The translations under genes and the position numbers were made by a program. The notes under the pieces were generated by a model, which worked only from the letters and a program-made list of their open reading frames with translations, searched no databases and was not told the origin of the DNA. From NCBI GenBank assembly GCA_030068075.1, contig CM057835.1, forward strand, positions 19,865,957-19,929,956: 64,000 bases of DNA, written 5' to 3'. The stretch comes from Paguma larvata (Eukaryota > Chordata > Mammalia > Carnivora > Viverridae). This document shows, piece after piece, positions 13,070-25,669 of this stretch (the first letter of the stretch is position 1; each line of letters opens with the position of its first letter).

Positions 13070-13770
13070 CAAAAATAAAGGTAATTGAACATCATGCCAT
13101 GAAATCTATCAAAATAAAATTCTAATGGATTGAAGATTATAGTAAAAAAAAAAAACACGCCATATTAAAGAAACTGCATTTGAACATTCATATAATCTTT
13201 GATGTTGGAGAAAGAAACTTTATAGGCCTAGCACTAACAGAAAGAATAAAGATGGGAAAATCCACAGATAAGAACAATTTCACACTTCTGAATTTAAATC
13301 ACTATAACTAAGTCAAAATATAAATTACAATGGGAGGAAATATTTGCAATGTATAGGACAGCCAAACAATTTATCTTTTTAATATGTAAAAATCGCTTCA
13401 CAAATCAATAAGATGAAGACCCCATTAAAATGGACAAAAGACACGAATAGACCGCTTCCATTAAAAATACAAATGATAAGAAAACACAAAATAGCGCCAA
13501 CTGAAAACATGTCCAATCTCACTAATAATGAAATAAGACCACTTAGACAATTAATGTCTAATTGATCTTCTGTCAAGTTGGTCAAGATTTAAAACAATAC
13601 TCTTCCATTTGGCAATGGTGTGAGGAAAATTACACACTCATACTTTTGGTGGGAAAGAAAATTTGTAGAACCTTTCTGAAGAACAATTAGGCAAGATGTT
13701 TTAGAAGTCTTAAAAATGTACATACACGTTAGCCCAGAAATTGTAGCTAGAGATTTATACTAAAATGCAT
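13070..13770 (+). repeat. Old L1 ORF2 3' end fragment
   Basis: Resembles the last part of L1 ORF2 ('caaatcaataagatgaaga', 'aaaatggacaaaagacac'), heavily diverged. Confidence 0.6.
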
Positions 13771-13794
13771 TCATGTGTTTAAAGATGTTTATTG

Positions 13795-13860
13795 CAGTGT
13801 ATATATGTATATATACACATATATATGCATACCTATATATGTATACATATATACATACTT
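13795..13860. repeat. (TA)-rich low-complexity stretch
   Basis: Alternating TATATG/TATACA repeats of about 65 bp. Confidence 0.8.
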
Positions 13861-14224
13861 TTTTAAATATCATAAAAATAGAAATCAACCTAAATGTGCA
13901 ACTTTAGAAAACTGGTTAAACCATAACGAATTTGTGCAGTAAAATATTTTAATGCCACTTAAAAATACCACACTGTAGGATATGGTTTTTGACATATGTA
14001 GAGTTTAGGATAAGAGGTGCTAAGTGGATTAAAAGAATCAATCTCAACAAAGGAGGTACTTTATTATATATTTTGGAGGGAAATCATGATATCTATGCAC
14101 ATGCACAAAAAAGTCTGAAGAATTCTATACCAAACTGTTTCTACTGCTTGCCACTGCATAGTGATAATATTAATACATTTTTTTAACTTTTGATTTTCCA
14201 GTCTGCTTTGAACAAATTTTATGC

Positions 14225-14285
14225 TTCTAATTTTAATAGTATTATTAAATACTTTAATATTTTAATAGTATTATTAAAATTAGAA
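14225..14285. other. AT-rich fold-back with internal direct repeat
   Basis: TTCTAATTTTAAT (14225-14237) and its reverse complement (14273-14285) enclose two copies of a 19-bp unit, TTTTAATAGTATTATTAAA (14231-14249, 14260-14278). Confidence 0.9.
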
Positions 14286-15212
14286 ACACTAAACATAACA
14301 TACACTCAAACTTATTTGTGTTAAATTCATCTAGCCTCAGCGAGACCGATCAGAACCCTTAAGAGTTTACTGAAGTATTTACGTGAGTTACGATACCCTC
14401 TTCTTTCCAATGGGGAAGAATGTATCTCCCAGGGAAGGACTCTCCTCTCTTTAGTTTCTTTACCTCATTTAGGGAAGTCTTTCACAGAGCAAGGAGTAGG
14501 ATTCCTATTTCCACAAATAGAGGGTTGGGCTGGAATGTCTAGTGATCCCACTTGTCAGCAGGTCTTAGAGAGCAGTTCTTTTGATCTTCAAATAGAAATG
14601 TCTCTATGAAAGTCTGAGGTAGGATTACTGATGAGGCGGCTATTGCTCAATGGGTAGGTTTTCCTCTAATCATCTCTGTGGTACAGGACTATTAAATAAA
14701 TCAACTGAGACAGCAAGATATTATACAACCTGGTAAGAGCCACGTTCTGTTTCCCAGGAGCCCCAAGGGGGCTGAGAACTGTGGAGAAATGTCCAAGGGA
14801 AGCACCACTAGGCAGAAGCCAGCTTGGATGTTCTCTGTCTCACTCCGGCTCAGAGCCAGAATGGTTGCCTCTTGCTTTGCTCAGTTTCCCCCACCAGACA
14901 TGGCATGGTCCTCGCTGATTGATTTCAAGTTGTCATAAGCTTTAGTGTTTTCTAGCACTATATAAGTAAAGTGATTAAAGTGATTTTAATGTTGGAAGAG
15001 ATAGTAAAGCAGCCGATTAATTTTTGTCAGTTCTATTCAGAGTGGGGAAAGTAAAGAATTAACATGACTTCGGGCTCCAACTAAAATCAGGGAGTACAAA
15101 TTGAGATTATTCAGACTTCGATATATATGTTTTTTGCCAAAGGCTATGTAAAGTTTTATTATGGAAACGGTCTTTAAGAAACAAATTATTCTTTAAAAAG
15201 AAGCCAATGATT
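14286..15212. other. No gene or repeat recognised
   Basis: No frame or splice pattern stands out. Confidence 0.5.
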
Positions 15213-15392
15213 AGGGTGCCTCGGTGAGTAAGTCCGTTGAGTGTTAGACTCTTGATTTCGGCTTAGGTCATGATCTCTCAGTGAGTTACAGCCCTGCAAC
15301 AGGCTGTGTGCTGACAGTTTGGAACCTGCATGGGATTCTCTCCCTCTCTGCCCCTCCCCTACTCCTCCTCATGCTGTCAAAAAAATAGATCA
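15213..15392 (+). mobile_element. Older carnivore SINE
   Basis: 'gactcttgatttcggcttag' variant with diverged head and a short tail. Confidence 0.8.
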
Positions 15393-16599
15393 AAACAAGC
15401 AGCAGCAACCAATGATCACGGATTATACACAGCTGGGGAGAAAAAGAAGAAAGGGAAAAATGAAGTAGCAACCTCCCCCCAACTAGAGCTAACGACAAGA
15501 TGGAAGGAAGTCCAGGAAGGGCCAGTAAGTACTTTACTTCAAATTCTCTAGCTTTTGGTTTTGTTGCTAGAGATTTATTTCTCTGAAACTCTAGACAAAT
15601 TTATTCTAACTCGGCCAGGTCTTTTTCGTGACACACTTTCTGAACGTTTAGTAACCACTCATGACGAAATTTGAAATTTCTGCCGGTCACATTGGTTAGC
15701 ATGGTTTCTATGTTTAGGAAGACTCCTGTTCTATTTACAGTTCCGCAATTTGGTTACCTGCACTACCCAGCAGAATTCTTTTTCTTCCGTGCTTTTCACA
15801 AACAAATGTTACTATTTCACTACAGACCCCTTGAGAGAGACACCTGGATTTTGGATGAATTACTAGCTCTTAAGTGACGAGAGCAGGGTGAGAGAAGCTC
15901 ACTCAGGCTGGGAGCTGGTGTCCCTAAAGAGGGCATCGACTTGCCTACAATCTTCAAGGCTTTTGACTGTCAACTTAGTACACATGATGGGTTACATCTT
16001 CCCAACCTTATGTTTTCCTTCTTTGGGTGATCATATTTCATTCAAAGGGAGAAGTTGTTAATAGAACATAGCTGGTTCCAGCACTGTTCTTAAAACTTCT
16101 GAGCCAAGCCAAAGACTATTTATTTAGTGACATTAATTCCAAATTTCAGCTCAGTGTTTTGCTCATAGCGAACACTCAAGAAAGGTTTCCCATCATCTGT
16201 TTAAAGAGACACAACCATGAAATTCATAAAAAAAAAAAAAAATCTATCCTTCCATATTGTCTTCTCAAAATAGCTTTCTTTCATGAATCTACAAAGACTT
16301 CCTACCACCTTCCTTTTTAACTACGAAGAACTACAAAGAAGAGATTTTATCAGTGTATTTAGATTTTACTTTTCTTGCTATCACTGACCAATGACCATCA
16401 TTATAATACCTGCATTGAGTAAATTTTGAATGCTTGGAGTTGATACCATAGAGTGTGCATAGATTCCATTAACTTCTATTTGTACTGGGAAATAAGGAAT
16501 TAGTTTGACTCACTTAATTACAGTATCCACTTTACTGTGGTGGTCCAGAACCAAATCTGCAGTATCTCCAAGGTCTGCCTGTGTTCTACCAAAGAATAT
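15393..16599. other. No gene or repeat recognised
   Basis: No frame of interest; an A-run at 16,228-16,243 could be the tail of an old retroposed piece. Confidence 0.4.
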
Positions 16600-16745
16600 T
16601 AGTCTACTTAATCTTACAAATTCTATAGATTACACACAACTATTATCTCCAATTTATAGATGAGGAATCCAAGATTTAGGCAGGTTAAGGGCATTCCTGA
16701 GGTCGCAATTTACACTTGGACCTGGGATTAAAACCCAAATGTCTC
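16600..16745 (+). repeat. MIR
   Basis: Core phrases 'aatttatagatgaggaatcc' and 'aggttaaggg' mark an MIR SINE, cut at its 3' side by a feline SINE. Confidence 0.65.
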
Positions 16746-16747
16746 CA

Positions 16748-16940
16748 GGGCACCTGCGTGGCTCAGTCGGTTGAGCGTCCAACTTCAGCTCAGGTCGCGA
16801 TCTCACAGTTCAAGAGTTTGAGCCCCACATCAGGGGCTTCTCCTGGAGCCTGCTTCTGATTCTGTGTCTCCCTCTCTCTCTGCCCCACCACCCCCCCCAC
16901 TTGTGCTCTGTCTCTCTCAAAAAAAAAAAAATTAAAAAAA
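16748..16940 (+). mobile_element. Feline SINE
   Basis: Head GGGCACCTGCGTGGCTCAG; middle shortened; inserted at the end of an MIR. Confidence 0.9.
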
Positions 16941-17079
16941 GTCTCTGCTCAAAAATCCCCTCTTACTAACTACTCTGGATCACAGCCTCCTTGTTTCAGA
17001 ATAACGTCCTGCACCTAACATTGAAGATCAAGTAGTTCTTCATCTCTAAAAGGAGAAATAATAATGCCAATCTTTATTG

Positions 17080-17290
17080 TTATGATCTTTTACAGCTGCA
17101 GAGTACTTTCAGGCTCATGACATCAGACTATCTTAAAAACAACTTTAGAAACAAGTTTGAATGTCCCCATTTTATAGATGAAGCCAATATCCAATAACTT
17201 GAAACGATTCTCTGGGGGGTACATAAATGGTCCGTGGCGGAAGCAAGATCTCCGTCCTGTCCCAGTGGTTCCATGCGTGGGTCCCACCGC
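17080..17290 (+). repeat. MIR
   Basis: 'ccccattttatagatgaagc' and preceding 'tttcaggctcatgacatc' fit an MIR core. Confidence 0.5.
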
Positions 17291-17847
17291 CTGTTGATGT
17301 TATTCTAGGCCGAAGATGGTGATGGGCCATGTTTTCTGGGAGATGCTGCCATTTTCTTGAAAGAAATTCTGGTGCGACATGAACACTTTCCCAGAGGAAA
17401 GAGAGACTTGCAGAAGTATTTGAATTTACCTTCCTGCCCTGAATCAACCCCAGGACCAGAATAATCTAGCCCATTTGTCGAGAGCAATTGGTTTCAACGC
17501 ATATATGGGACTAAGATCTCCTTGGGAAAAGGGACTATGAGAATCTGAAGCCCTATATACGTTAAAATAAAAATATATTTCATTCACTGAAACAGTTTTT
17601 AAATATTTAAACCTTAACTTTCTGTACTAAGGCGGTCCTCACTGGTCCCAATAAAAAATAACTAAATTTATTTTAAAACTATTTTTCACTTTGAGGTGTG
17701 TGGTGTAATGCTCTTAATGAATGTGCCTCAGCCAGCTAATAGTGCATTCACTCTGTTCTTGCAAGAGGGAAGGGGAATCCTTTCGTCTCCTCCTCAACCC
17801 CCACCTCCAATCATTGCAGGGTCTTTGTGCATGCACTTTTTTAGTAT

Positions 17848-18066
17848 AGTTTTTTAAGTTTATTTGTTCTGAGAGAGAGAGTGCACACAAGTGGCAGGGC
17901 AGGGGCGGGGGGTGGGCAGATCGAGGCAGAGAGAAAATTCCAACTGTGCCTGTGGAGCCCAGACCTGGGGGAGGGGGAGGGGGGGGTTCAAACTCGGAAC
18001 CAAGAGATCATGACCTAAACGGAAATAGAATCTGATGCTCAAACGACTGAGCCACCCAGATGGCCC
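17848..18066 (-). mobile_element. Feline SINE
   Basis: Reverse copy. Flanks TTGTGCATGCACTTTT / TTGTACATGCATTTT are a diverged target duplication. Confidence 0.88.
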
Positions 18067-18289
18067 TTTGTACATGCATTTTAATTTTTATTCCACCAAC
18101 CCCTAACTTCTATTCAGCTTTGAGGGAACCATATGAAAATACGGTCTTAGAAGCTTCAACTTTCTTGTGCTATTTTTCTTAGTTGAATGTCAATATTAGT
18201 TGTAATTTTCTAAATATTTACAAATTTCTAAAGGAGAATTGGCAAAAAAATATGCTAGGTAGCAAGGAAATACATCCTTGACTGAAGAA

Positions 18290-18545
18290 TCCACCATCAT
18301 CCTCAGACAACATTTATTGAACATTCGCCAGGTACGAAGCCAGCTGATTTATATAGATTGCTCTGTTCACTCTTCACGGTAGATCTATGAAGTAAGTGGG
18401 TTTTCTAATCTCCACTTCCTAAATGAGAAAACTAGGGCACAGAAAGGTCAGGTAATTTTCCAAAGGTCACACGGAGAATGAGAGCACTAGGTTTCAAGTC
18501 CCAGCTACCTGGTTTTAGAGCGTGTACGCTTTACTCTCTGTACAA
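18290..18545 (+). repeat. MIR
   Basis: Nearly complete MIR pattern: 'acatttattgaacattcgcc', 'cctaaatgagaaaactaggg', 'aggtcacacgg' and 'cttactctctgtac'-like end. Confidence 0.8.
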
Positions 18546-19240
18546 TATGGAGAGACAAAAAAAAAACCCTTTGAGACCTAAAAAGGAAAATCGGTTTCTC
18601 AGGGAAAATGAAAAGTAAAATTGAAGAGATGGAGGTAATACGAAAAAACATAATTTTCTTTCTTCCACCTGAAAACAAAATCCATTAAAATGAGGTAGAT
18701 GTTAATCAGATGTGAATTGAATGACACATGCAGGAAAAGTGCCAGAATTCCGTCAGAAAATGTGAAGTGAAAAAGTTTTGTGTTCGTGCAGAGCCCAAGA
18801 CCTGGATTCACGTGAACTTAGCTCTAAGGTGCTGTCAGGACAAGATAACAAGGGTTCATGTCCTTTACGCCAAGCCTATGCTTAGCCGGCCCTTGCCAAG
18901 CTTTATTCCAGCTTCAGGTCTGGCATCTCAGAAGTGCAGTTTGGACTGGAGAATCTCCAGTCTCTCCCTGCTCCTGGGATGCGGTCAGTGCCTTAATACT
19001 TGCTTTGTATTTTCTCCATGAGGGGCACAGAGGTGGGTTCTGTGGGGATACACAAAAGCAAAGGCACGATCTCCTGCCTTCTGGGAGGGCTCCCGGTGCT
19101 CACTAGTGACAGGTGGAACTCCCAAAGACCTGAATCCTCAGCCAGTGGTGGTTGGCACCTGCTGCCACCTCCCTTGACATGGAAATTGGGCCCCTCTGAC
19201 CCACGATTATTAGACACTGTTAAAATTTTGCTGCTATCAA
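18546..19240. other. No gene recognised
   Basis: Three overlapping frames of 82-112 codons at 18,728-19,338 have no conserved motif, and the last runs into a SINE. Confidence 0.45.
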
Positions 19241-19253
19241 TGTTTATAAAAGA

Positions 19254-19460
19254 ATTTTTTAAGCTCTTTTTCTTTTTGAGAGGGAGAGAGACAATGAGCA
19301 GTGAAGGGCAGAGAGAAAGAGGGAGACACAGACTCTGAAGTAGGGTCCAGGCTCTGAGCTGTCAGCACAGAGTCTGATGGGGGGCTTGAACTCACGAACC
19401 AGATCATGACCTGAGCCAAAACCAGACGCTCAACCAACTAAGCCACCCAGGCGCCCCGAG
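19254..19460 (-). mobile_element. Feline SINE
   Basis: Target duplication TGTTTATAAAAGA (19241-19253, 19461-19473) is perfect. Confidence 0.95.
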
Positions 19461-20582
19461 TGTTTATAAAAGAGCTTTAAAGAGTACTGGGAGCTCATAA
19501 AAGGATTAGGAATTTGGGCTGAAATGCTTATTTTTTCCTCTAAAACTTTTTGGAATTAATTGTTACAGGAGAGACACTGAGCTGTCCCATAATACACATC
19601 TTTTTGTTTTCCTGATAAACAAAACCATCAGTTTTAGCTGGGCACACAAACATCCAGAATACCATACATCCCCCAGCCTACCTTACAGGTAGGCCGAAGG
19701 ACTAAAATTGGCAATGAGTTGTAATATAATTGCTGCATGCAACTTCTGAAAAATAGTCTTAGAGGGAAGGATCTGTCCCTTTTTGCCTCTTTCCTTCTGC
19801 TGGTTGGAATATAAACACAATGACCAGAGTTTCAGCAGCCATTTTGAACAGGAAGTAGAAGCCAGATGCGGAGTATGTGGACAACCAAGTAAGGGAGTCT
19901 CTGTCTCTGAGGACCATGAAATTACTTTTCCCAACTCTGATCCAGCTGCTTTCAGCTTTCGAAGTCTGTAAGAAAGAAACTTTCTATATTTCTAAGGTTT
20001 CTAGGATTCTAGCTTTTTTAGATCCCACAGATAAATCATATTGTATTTCTCACTCTCAGGCTTATTTCACTTAGCAAAATGCCCTCAACTTCCATCCGTG
20101 TTGTCACAAATGGAAGAATTTCCTTCTTTCCGGTGGCTGAATTTTTCACATCTTCTTTAGCCATCCATCTGTTGACACTTAGGTTACTTGCATATCTTGA
20201 CTATTGTGGATAAGGGTGCACTGAACATGGGAATATAGATCTCTCGTCCAGATCATTTTCATTTCCTTTCCACACCTAACCGGAAGCACAACTGCCACAT
20301 CATACGATCATTCTAGTTTCAATTTCTTGAGGAACTTTCATACTGTCTGCCACAGTGGCTGCCCCAGTTTCACTTCCTACCAGCGCAGGGGGTTCCCCTG
20401 CATCCACGGGGTTTGCCAACACTTGTTCCTTTGTCTTGATGATAGCCATGCTAACGGTGCGAGGTGATACCTTGCTGTGGTTTTCATTTGCATATTCCCA
20501 ATTAGAGACTTTGAGTACCTTTTCAGGCAACTTTTGGCCATTGGTAGGTCTTTCTTGGAAAAATGTTTATTCCTCTACCCAT

Positions 20583-20784
20583 TTTTTTTTAAGTTTATTT
20601 TGACAGAAAGGGAGAGAGAGTGTGAGGAGAGGAGGGGCAGAGAGGGAGAGAGAGAATATCCCAAGCAGGCTCTGCACTATCAGAGCAGAGCCTGACATGG
20701 GGCTCAAACTCACAAACCGCCAGATCATGACCTGAGCCAAAAATCAAGGTGGATGCTTAACCGACTGAGCCACCCAGGTGCCCC
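20583..20784 (-). mobile_element. Feline SINE in old L1
   Basis: Reverse copy ending GCCACCCAGGTGCCCC with an internal shortening; target duplication not clear. Confidence 0.9.
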
Positions 20785-21551
20785 GTCTGCTGCCCGCTTT
20801 AATTGAATTATTTTTTTTCCTATCAGATTGTGAGTTCTTTCTGTATTTGGATAGTGACTCATCAGATTATACGACTTGCAAATATTTTCTCCCATACTGC
20901 AGGTTGCATTTTGTTGATGGTTTCCTTTGCCGTGCAAAAGATTTTTAGTTTGATGATTATCCTTTTAATATGCGATTGAATTTAGTTTGCTAATATTTTG
21001 AGAGTTTTTACACCTACATTCATAAGGATATTGGCCTATACTTTTGTTCTCTTGCCATGTCCTATCTGGCTTCAGTATCAGGGAAATCCTAACCTTGTAA
21101 AAAGCGTTGGACATATTCCCTCCTCCTAAATTTTTTAGAACCCTAAGAAGGCTTGGCATGAATTCTTCTTTAAATGTCGGGTAGAATTCACCAGTGAAAC
21201 CGTCTGGTCCTGGACTTTTCTCGAAGTTAGAAAGTTTTTGATTACTGACTTACTCGCCTTACTCCTATTGGTCTGTTTGGATTGTTGGTTTATTCATGAC
21301 TCAGCCTTGGCGGGTCATAGGTCTCTAGGAAGTTGTCTATTTCTTCTCGGTCATCCGATTTGTTGGCATAGAATTGTTCACAGTAAACTCTTCTGATATT
21401 TCTAGATCTGTCATAGGAGTTGTAATGTCTCCTCTTCCATTTGTAATGTTATTTGACTTTTTCTTGGTTTATCTAGCTAAACGTTTCTCAATTTTTTATT
21501 TTTCAAATAACCAGCTCTTATTCATCTTTTATTCATCTTTTGTTGTTTTGA

Positions 21552-21762
21552 CTTTTTTTAATGTTTATTTTTGAGAGAGAGCACGTGTATGCACACACAC
21601 AAGCAGGAGAGGGTCAGAGAGACGGAGACACAGAATCGGAAGCAGGCTCCAGGCTCTGAGCTTTCAGCACAGAGCCCAACCTGGGACCCAAACTCATGAA
21701 TCGTGAGATCATGACCTGAGCTGAAGTCAAACATTTAATCAACTGAGCTACCCAGGTGCCCC
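21552..21762 (-). mobile_element. Feline SINE in old L1
   Basis: Reverse copy, ends GCTACCCAGGTGCCCC, with a small CA expansion. Confidence 0.9.
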
Positions 21763-22113
21763 TGGTCTCTTTTTAAGCAGATCTGCTGAGGTATAACTGA
21801 CATACCACAAATGGCTCCTGTTTATGTCATACAGTTGGATAGGTTTTAACCCATGGAAACTTCAGTCAAAATAATGAACATAGGCGTCACCCTCAAAATT
21901 TTCCTTATGCCCCTTTGTAATTTCTTTGTCCCATGTCTCCCCACTCAAACTCTTGTCCTTAATGACAAAACAGACCACTGGTTGCCTATCACTTCGTTTA
22001 AAATTTCTGAAATTTTCTACTAATGGAATCATAGGATGTGCTGTTTTGTTTGCTTACTTCCAGCATAATTACTTCGAGACTCCTCACATGGTATGTATCA
22101 ACACTTGATTCAC

Positions 22114-22245
22114 GGGTGCCTGGGTGGATCAGTTGGTTGAGCATGGACTCTTGATTTCAGCTCAGGTCATGACCCCAGGGTCATGAGATCTCAGGAGATT
22201 GAGCCCTGCATCTGGCTACACACTCAGCATGGACACTGCCTCCTG
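22114..22245 (+). mobile_element. Truncated carnivore SINE
   Basis: Head GGGTGCCTGGGTGGATCAG; the CT-rich part and tail are missing. Confidence 0.8.
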
Positions 22246-23579
22246 CTCTAAAGTAGTTGATACATTTTCATTGTCGGGGGAGGGGGGAGGCACCGCATTT
22301 CCACCCGGATCCTTGTTATTTACTTCTGCTACCTTTGGGCTTAGTTTATTCTTTCTGTATTTCCTTGAGGTACAAAGTTAGGTTGTTTTGAGATCCGACT
22401 GCTTTCTGGGAGTTTATTCTATTAAATTCCCTCTTAGAACTCCTGGCAGAATCCCATAGGTTTTCATATGTTGTGTTTCTATTTTGTTTAAGATTTCTTT
22501 GACCCATTGTTTGTTCAGTCGTGCGCTAAGTTTCCCCAGGCTTAGAAATTTTCCTGTCTTCCTCCAGCTGTTTGTTTCTAGTTTCCTATCACTGTGGTCC
22601 GAAAAGATACTTGGTATAATACCCCCAGGGCCTATGTCTGTTTTACTACCATTTTTGCCTTTGAGAAAACCTCTTGTTGGTTAGTACCCCAATCTCTGGC
22701 TTCTCTTCTTAATTAACCAAGGCATATTAAGGTTTTAATATCTGTGCTACATGAGGACTAAAAGATGTCCAGGAACCCAATAAACCAACAAAAGCTTTTA
22801 ATTCCTTTGCCATTACAGGATTGGGAAGGCTTGTTATTTTACTTGTGACAGCCTCTGGCGTGGCTTTTGTCTCACTAACCACAGGGCTCCAGAGTACATT
22901 ACTGATTGACCTAGCCCTTGGATCTATCAGTATTTACCTTCCATCCTCCTGAGTACACTTGTAATGACGCAGCTGCCAGAGACAGGGAGGGAAAGCCATC
23001 ACAAGTTGACATAACATCCTCTATAGAATAAAGAGGCACCATCTCCTCTAACAATATCGATTTTTCCAGATCTCTGGGGACCATCCTATGACAAATGGTG
23101 GGACCATGGAGATACCCTTGCAGTAACACCTAGAAGGTTCATGGTCTCCTGTTCCACATGAAAGCAGATTGGTTTTGGGACTCAAGTTCTAATGGAATGC
23201 CACAAAGGGCATTAGCTAGGTCCAGTACATAATAGAAAAATTCATGGCATCCATTAAGACCTAATAAGGCTCTATCAGGTACCCGTGGCTTGGATGGGTG
23301 GAGTAACTTTATTGAATTCCCTATAACCTAACCTATTGTCGCCTGCCAGGTCCCATTAGAGTTCTTAGAGGCCCAGCCTGACTATTGAATGGGATTTCGG
23401 CAGATCTACCCCAACTGTCTCTAATTCTCTAATGGTGATTGTTATCTCATTATGGCCCTCAGGTAGCTTGCATTTTTTTGTTACTTTCCAGGGAATAGCA
23501 GCTGTATGGATTCCCATTTTGCAGGAGTCATGAGGACAGGTTTCATTACTCGGGTATGTAAACTAAGTTCACCTGTTTG

Positions 23580-23765
23580 GTTTTTTTTTTAGTATTATTG
23601 TTAAGTTGGCTAATATACAGTGTATACAGTGTGCTCTTGGTTTTGAGGATAGATTCCCATGATTCATCGCTTACATACAACACCCAATGCTCATCCTAAC
23701 AAGTGCCCTCCTCAATGCCCATCACCCATTTCTCCTCTCCCCCAGTCCCCCAAACATGAGACTCT
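23580..23765 (-). repeat. L1 3'-end fragment inside the old retrovirus
   Basis: A T-run followed by 'acacccaatgctcatcc' and 'cccatcaccca' matches by eye the 3' end of the young L1 at 57.24-57.37 kb. It is therefore a short, 5'-truncated L1 insertion. Confidence 0.65.
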
Positions 23766-25669
23766 TAAATACATAGAACAAAGTTCACCTGTTCTCGTAA
23801 TTAGATCTAGATCCTATAAAACATCTATGCCCAAAATCTACTCAGCAATGGGAAACATGCACTAGAAAACAGCAGGGAGGAAGCCTGTCCATCTGTAGAT
23901 GAAGATGAATTTGTCTGACCATGATAATCTGCCCTCCATAGGCATTAATGGCTTCATTTTCTCCCCCAAAGTTTGAGAGGTTTCCACAATAAGTCTGCAT
24001 CCAGCTCCAGCCTCTATCAGATCAAGTACAGGCTGCCTGACAGCACAAGACCAATAAGCAGTCACTTCAACATGGGTCCCCCTCCACACACACACATACA
24101 CACACACTAGAGGGCAACGTTGGCCTAACTCCTAGTCTCTAGGGTAGGTAGGGTAGGTGGGATCCACCTCTGAAATTCCTCCATTAATGGAAAGGCACTT
24201 GGCAACACAGCTGGCTTTTTTGAGCCTTTCTTCAAGAGAGTGAACTGGTATGCCTAAGGCAGCACCTTCCATATGCTGAGCAAGACCAAACTGGGTTGTC
24301 TATATTTTCTCTCTGGGTTCCATATATTGCATCTTGCCATATTTGCTTATGGAAGAACTTGGTGAGTTTCTTTCCCACCATTTTATCCTTGACAGGATCC
24401 TTTGTTTCTCCCTGTTTTTCAACCTGTTCCCCTCAGGACAGAGTCTTTAGGTTTCACTTAATCAGCCACCATAACAGCTATGGTAGTAATGAGCCGATTA
24501 ACCCATAGGGGCAAGAACAGATGCTAAGGTCTCCTACGATGGCCCCAGGGCTGACTGTAAGATACGGGGTTTACTACCAGAGGAAAATAATTCTTTACCC
24601 GAGCCTCTAAAATGCTCGGTATCAATGGCATGTTTTATTCCTAGTTCACCTATAATTTCTCATAGTTCGCCCTTAGAGGTCCAGCATAATGGAGGGTGGG
24701 GGCAATAGCCCCTTCATTTAAGCCAGGTTATTAATGTTTGTACTTATCCAATCGTTCAAATTAGCGAAGCACCTAGATTCTCACTCAAGCCTGCAGCATA
24801 TAATCTTTGTCCCAAGGCAGGTTGGGCAGCGACTGAGACCATTTTTGACCTCTCAAACCCATTTCACATATTTCCCCCAGCATCCCATCATCGTAACACC
24901 CAAGCAGCCACCCCTTGTAAGCCCCTTTGCTTAAAGCAGCTGGCTAGCTCCACTAATTCGGCAGAATATTCCCTCATAGTTATTTTCTCACTAGTGGGAA
25001 CTTCTTCTCCATCCTCCCCAGGCTTACGAATGGCCTGGGTCTTGGGATCAAAGGATGTGCCCATACATCATTTTCCTCCTCTATGAAGGGTACCCATCAG
25101 GAGTCATTATCTCAGGGATCGTGTGATTTAGGGTCCTGCTTCTCTTGAGATATAGTCGTTTTCACTTTAGCATCCAAAAACCTGTGCCTACGTATCTTTG
25201 TTATCTTACATGCCAGTTTCCAAGCATTCCTCCCTGTGTTGGATTCTTTTGGATATAGCGTCCACATTAGAGGAACACGGGCCCCTACATCCTTTTCCAA
25301 AGCCATACTTCTAAAAACATGCTTCCCTAATTTCTTCCAGTTTTCTCCTTACTAGTAATTCTTTTCCCATGGCATCTCATAATGCACAGATCAATGGTCA
25401 AGCTACCACCGCAATAATTTATCCACTTTCCCATCTCCATTTTCTTTCCCCTACTGTTTCAGAGATGATATCTAACAATGCCTTGGGCTTTTGGTGGGAG
25501 GTGTGGGCATTCCTGTATTCATGCACTGGTCTGAAATGCTCCAAAAACCTGCCAAGTCGCCCCACAAGGGGGTGGCTGGCCAACCTGGGATTTCTCCCAC
25601 ATATGGGCTTTCCCCTGTACCCATGCTTTTGTTTTCTGTCTCCTGGCAGGCCTGCCAACTGTTAGAAAG

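Larger units (their letters stand above)
19980..22685 (-). repeat. Decayed L1 with later insertions
   Basis: On the minus strand the pieces resemble the 3' part of L1 ORF2 and the 3' UTR (about 19,980-20,580), ORF2 RT (about 20,785-21,550, with a counterpart of the young L1 segment around 59,700-59,900), a separate L1 3' UTR piece (21,775-22,110), and ORF2 endonuclease-side sequence (22,290-22,685). Three SINEs interrupt it. Stops occur in all frames. Confidence 0.75.

Noticed and set aside
18728..19338. Three overlapping plus-strand frames of 82-112 codons
   Set aside because: No conserved segment, and the last one runs into a SINE.
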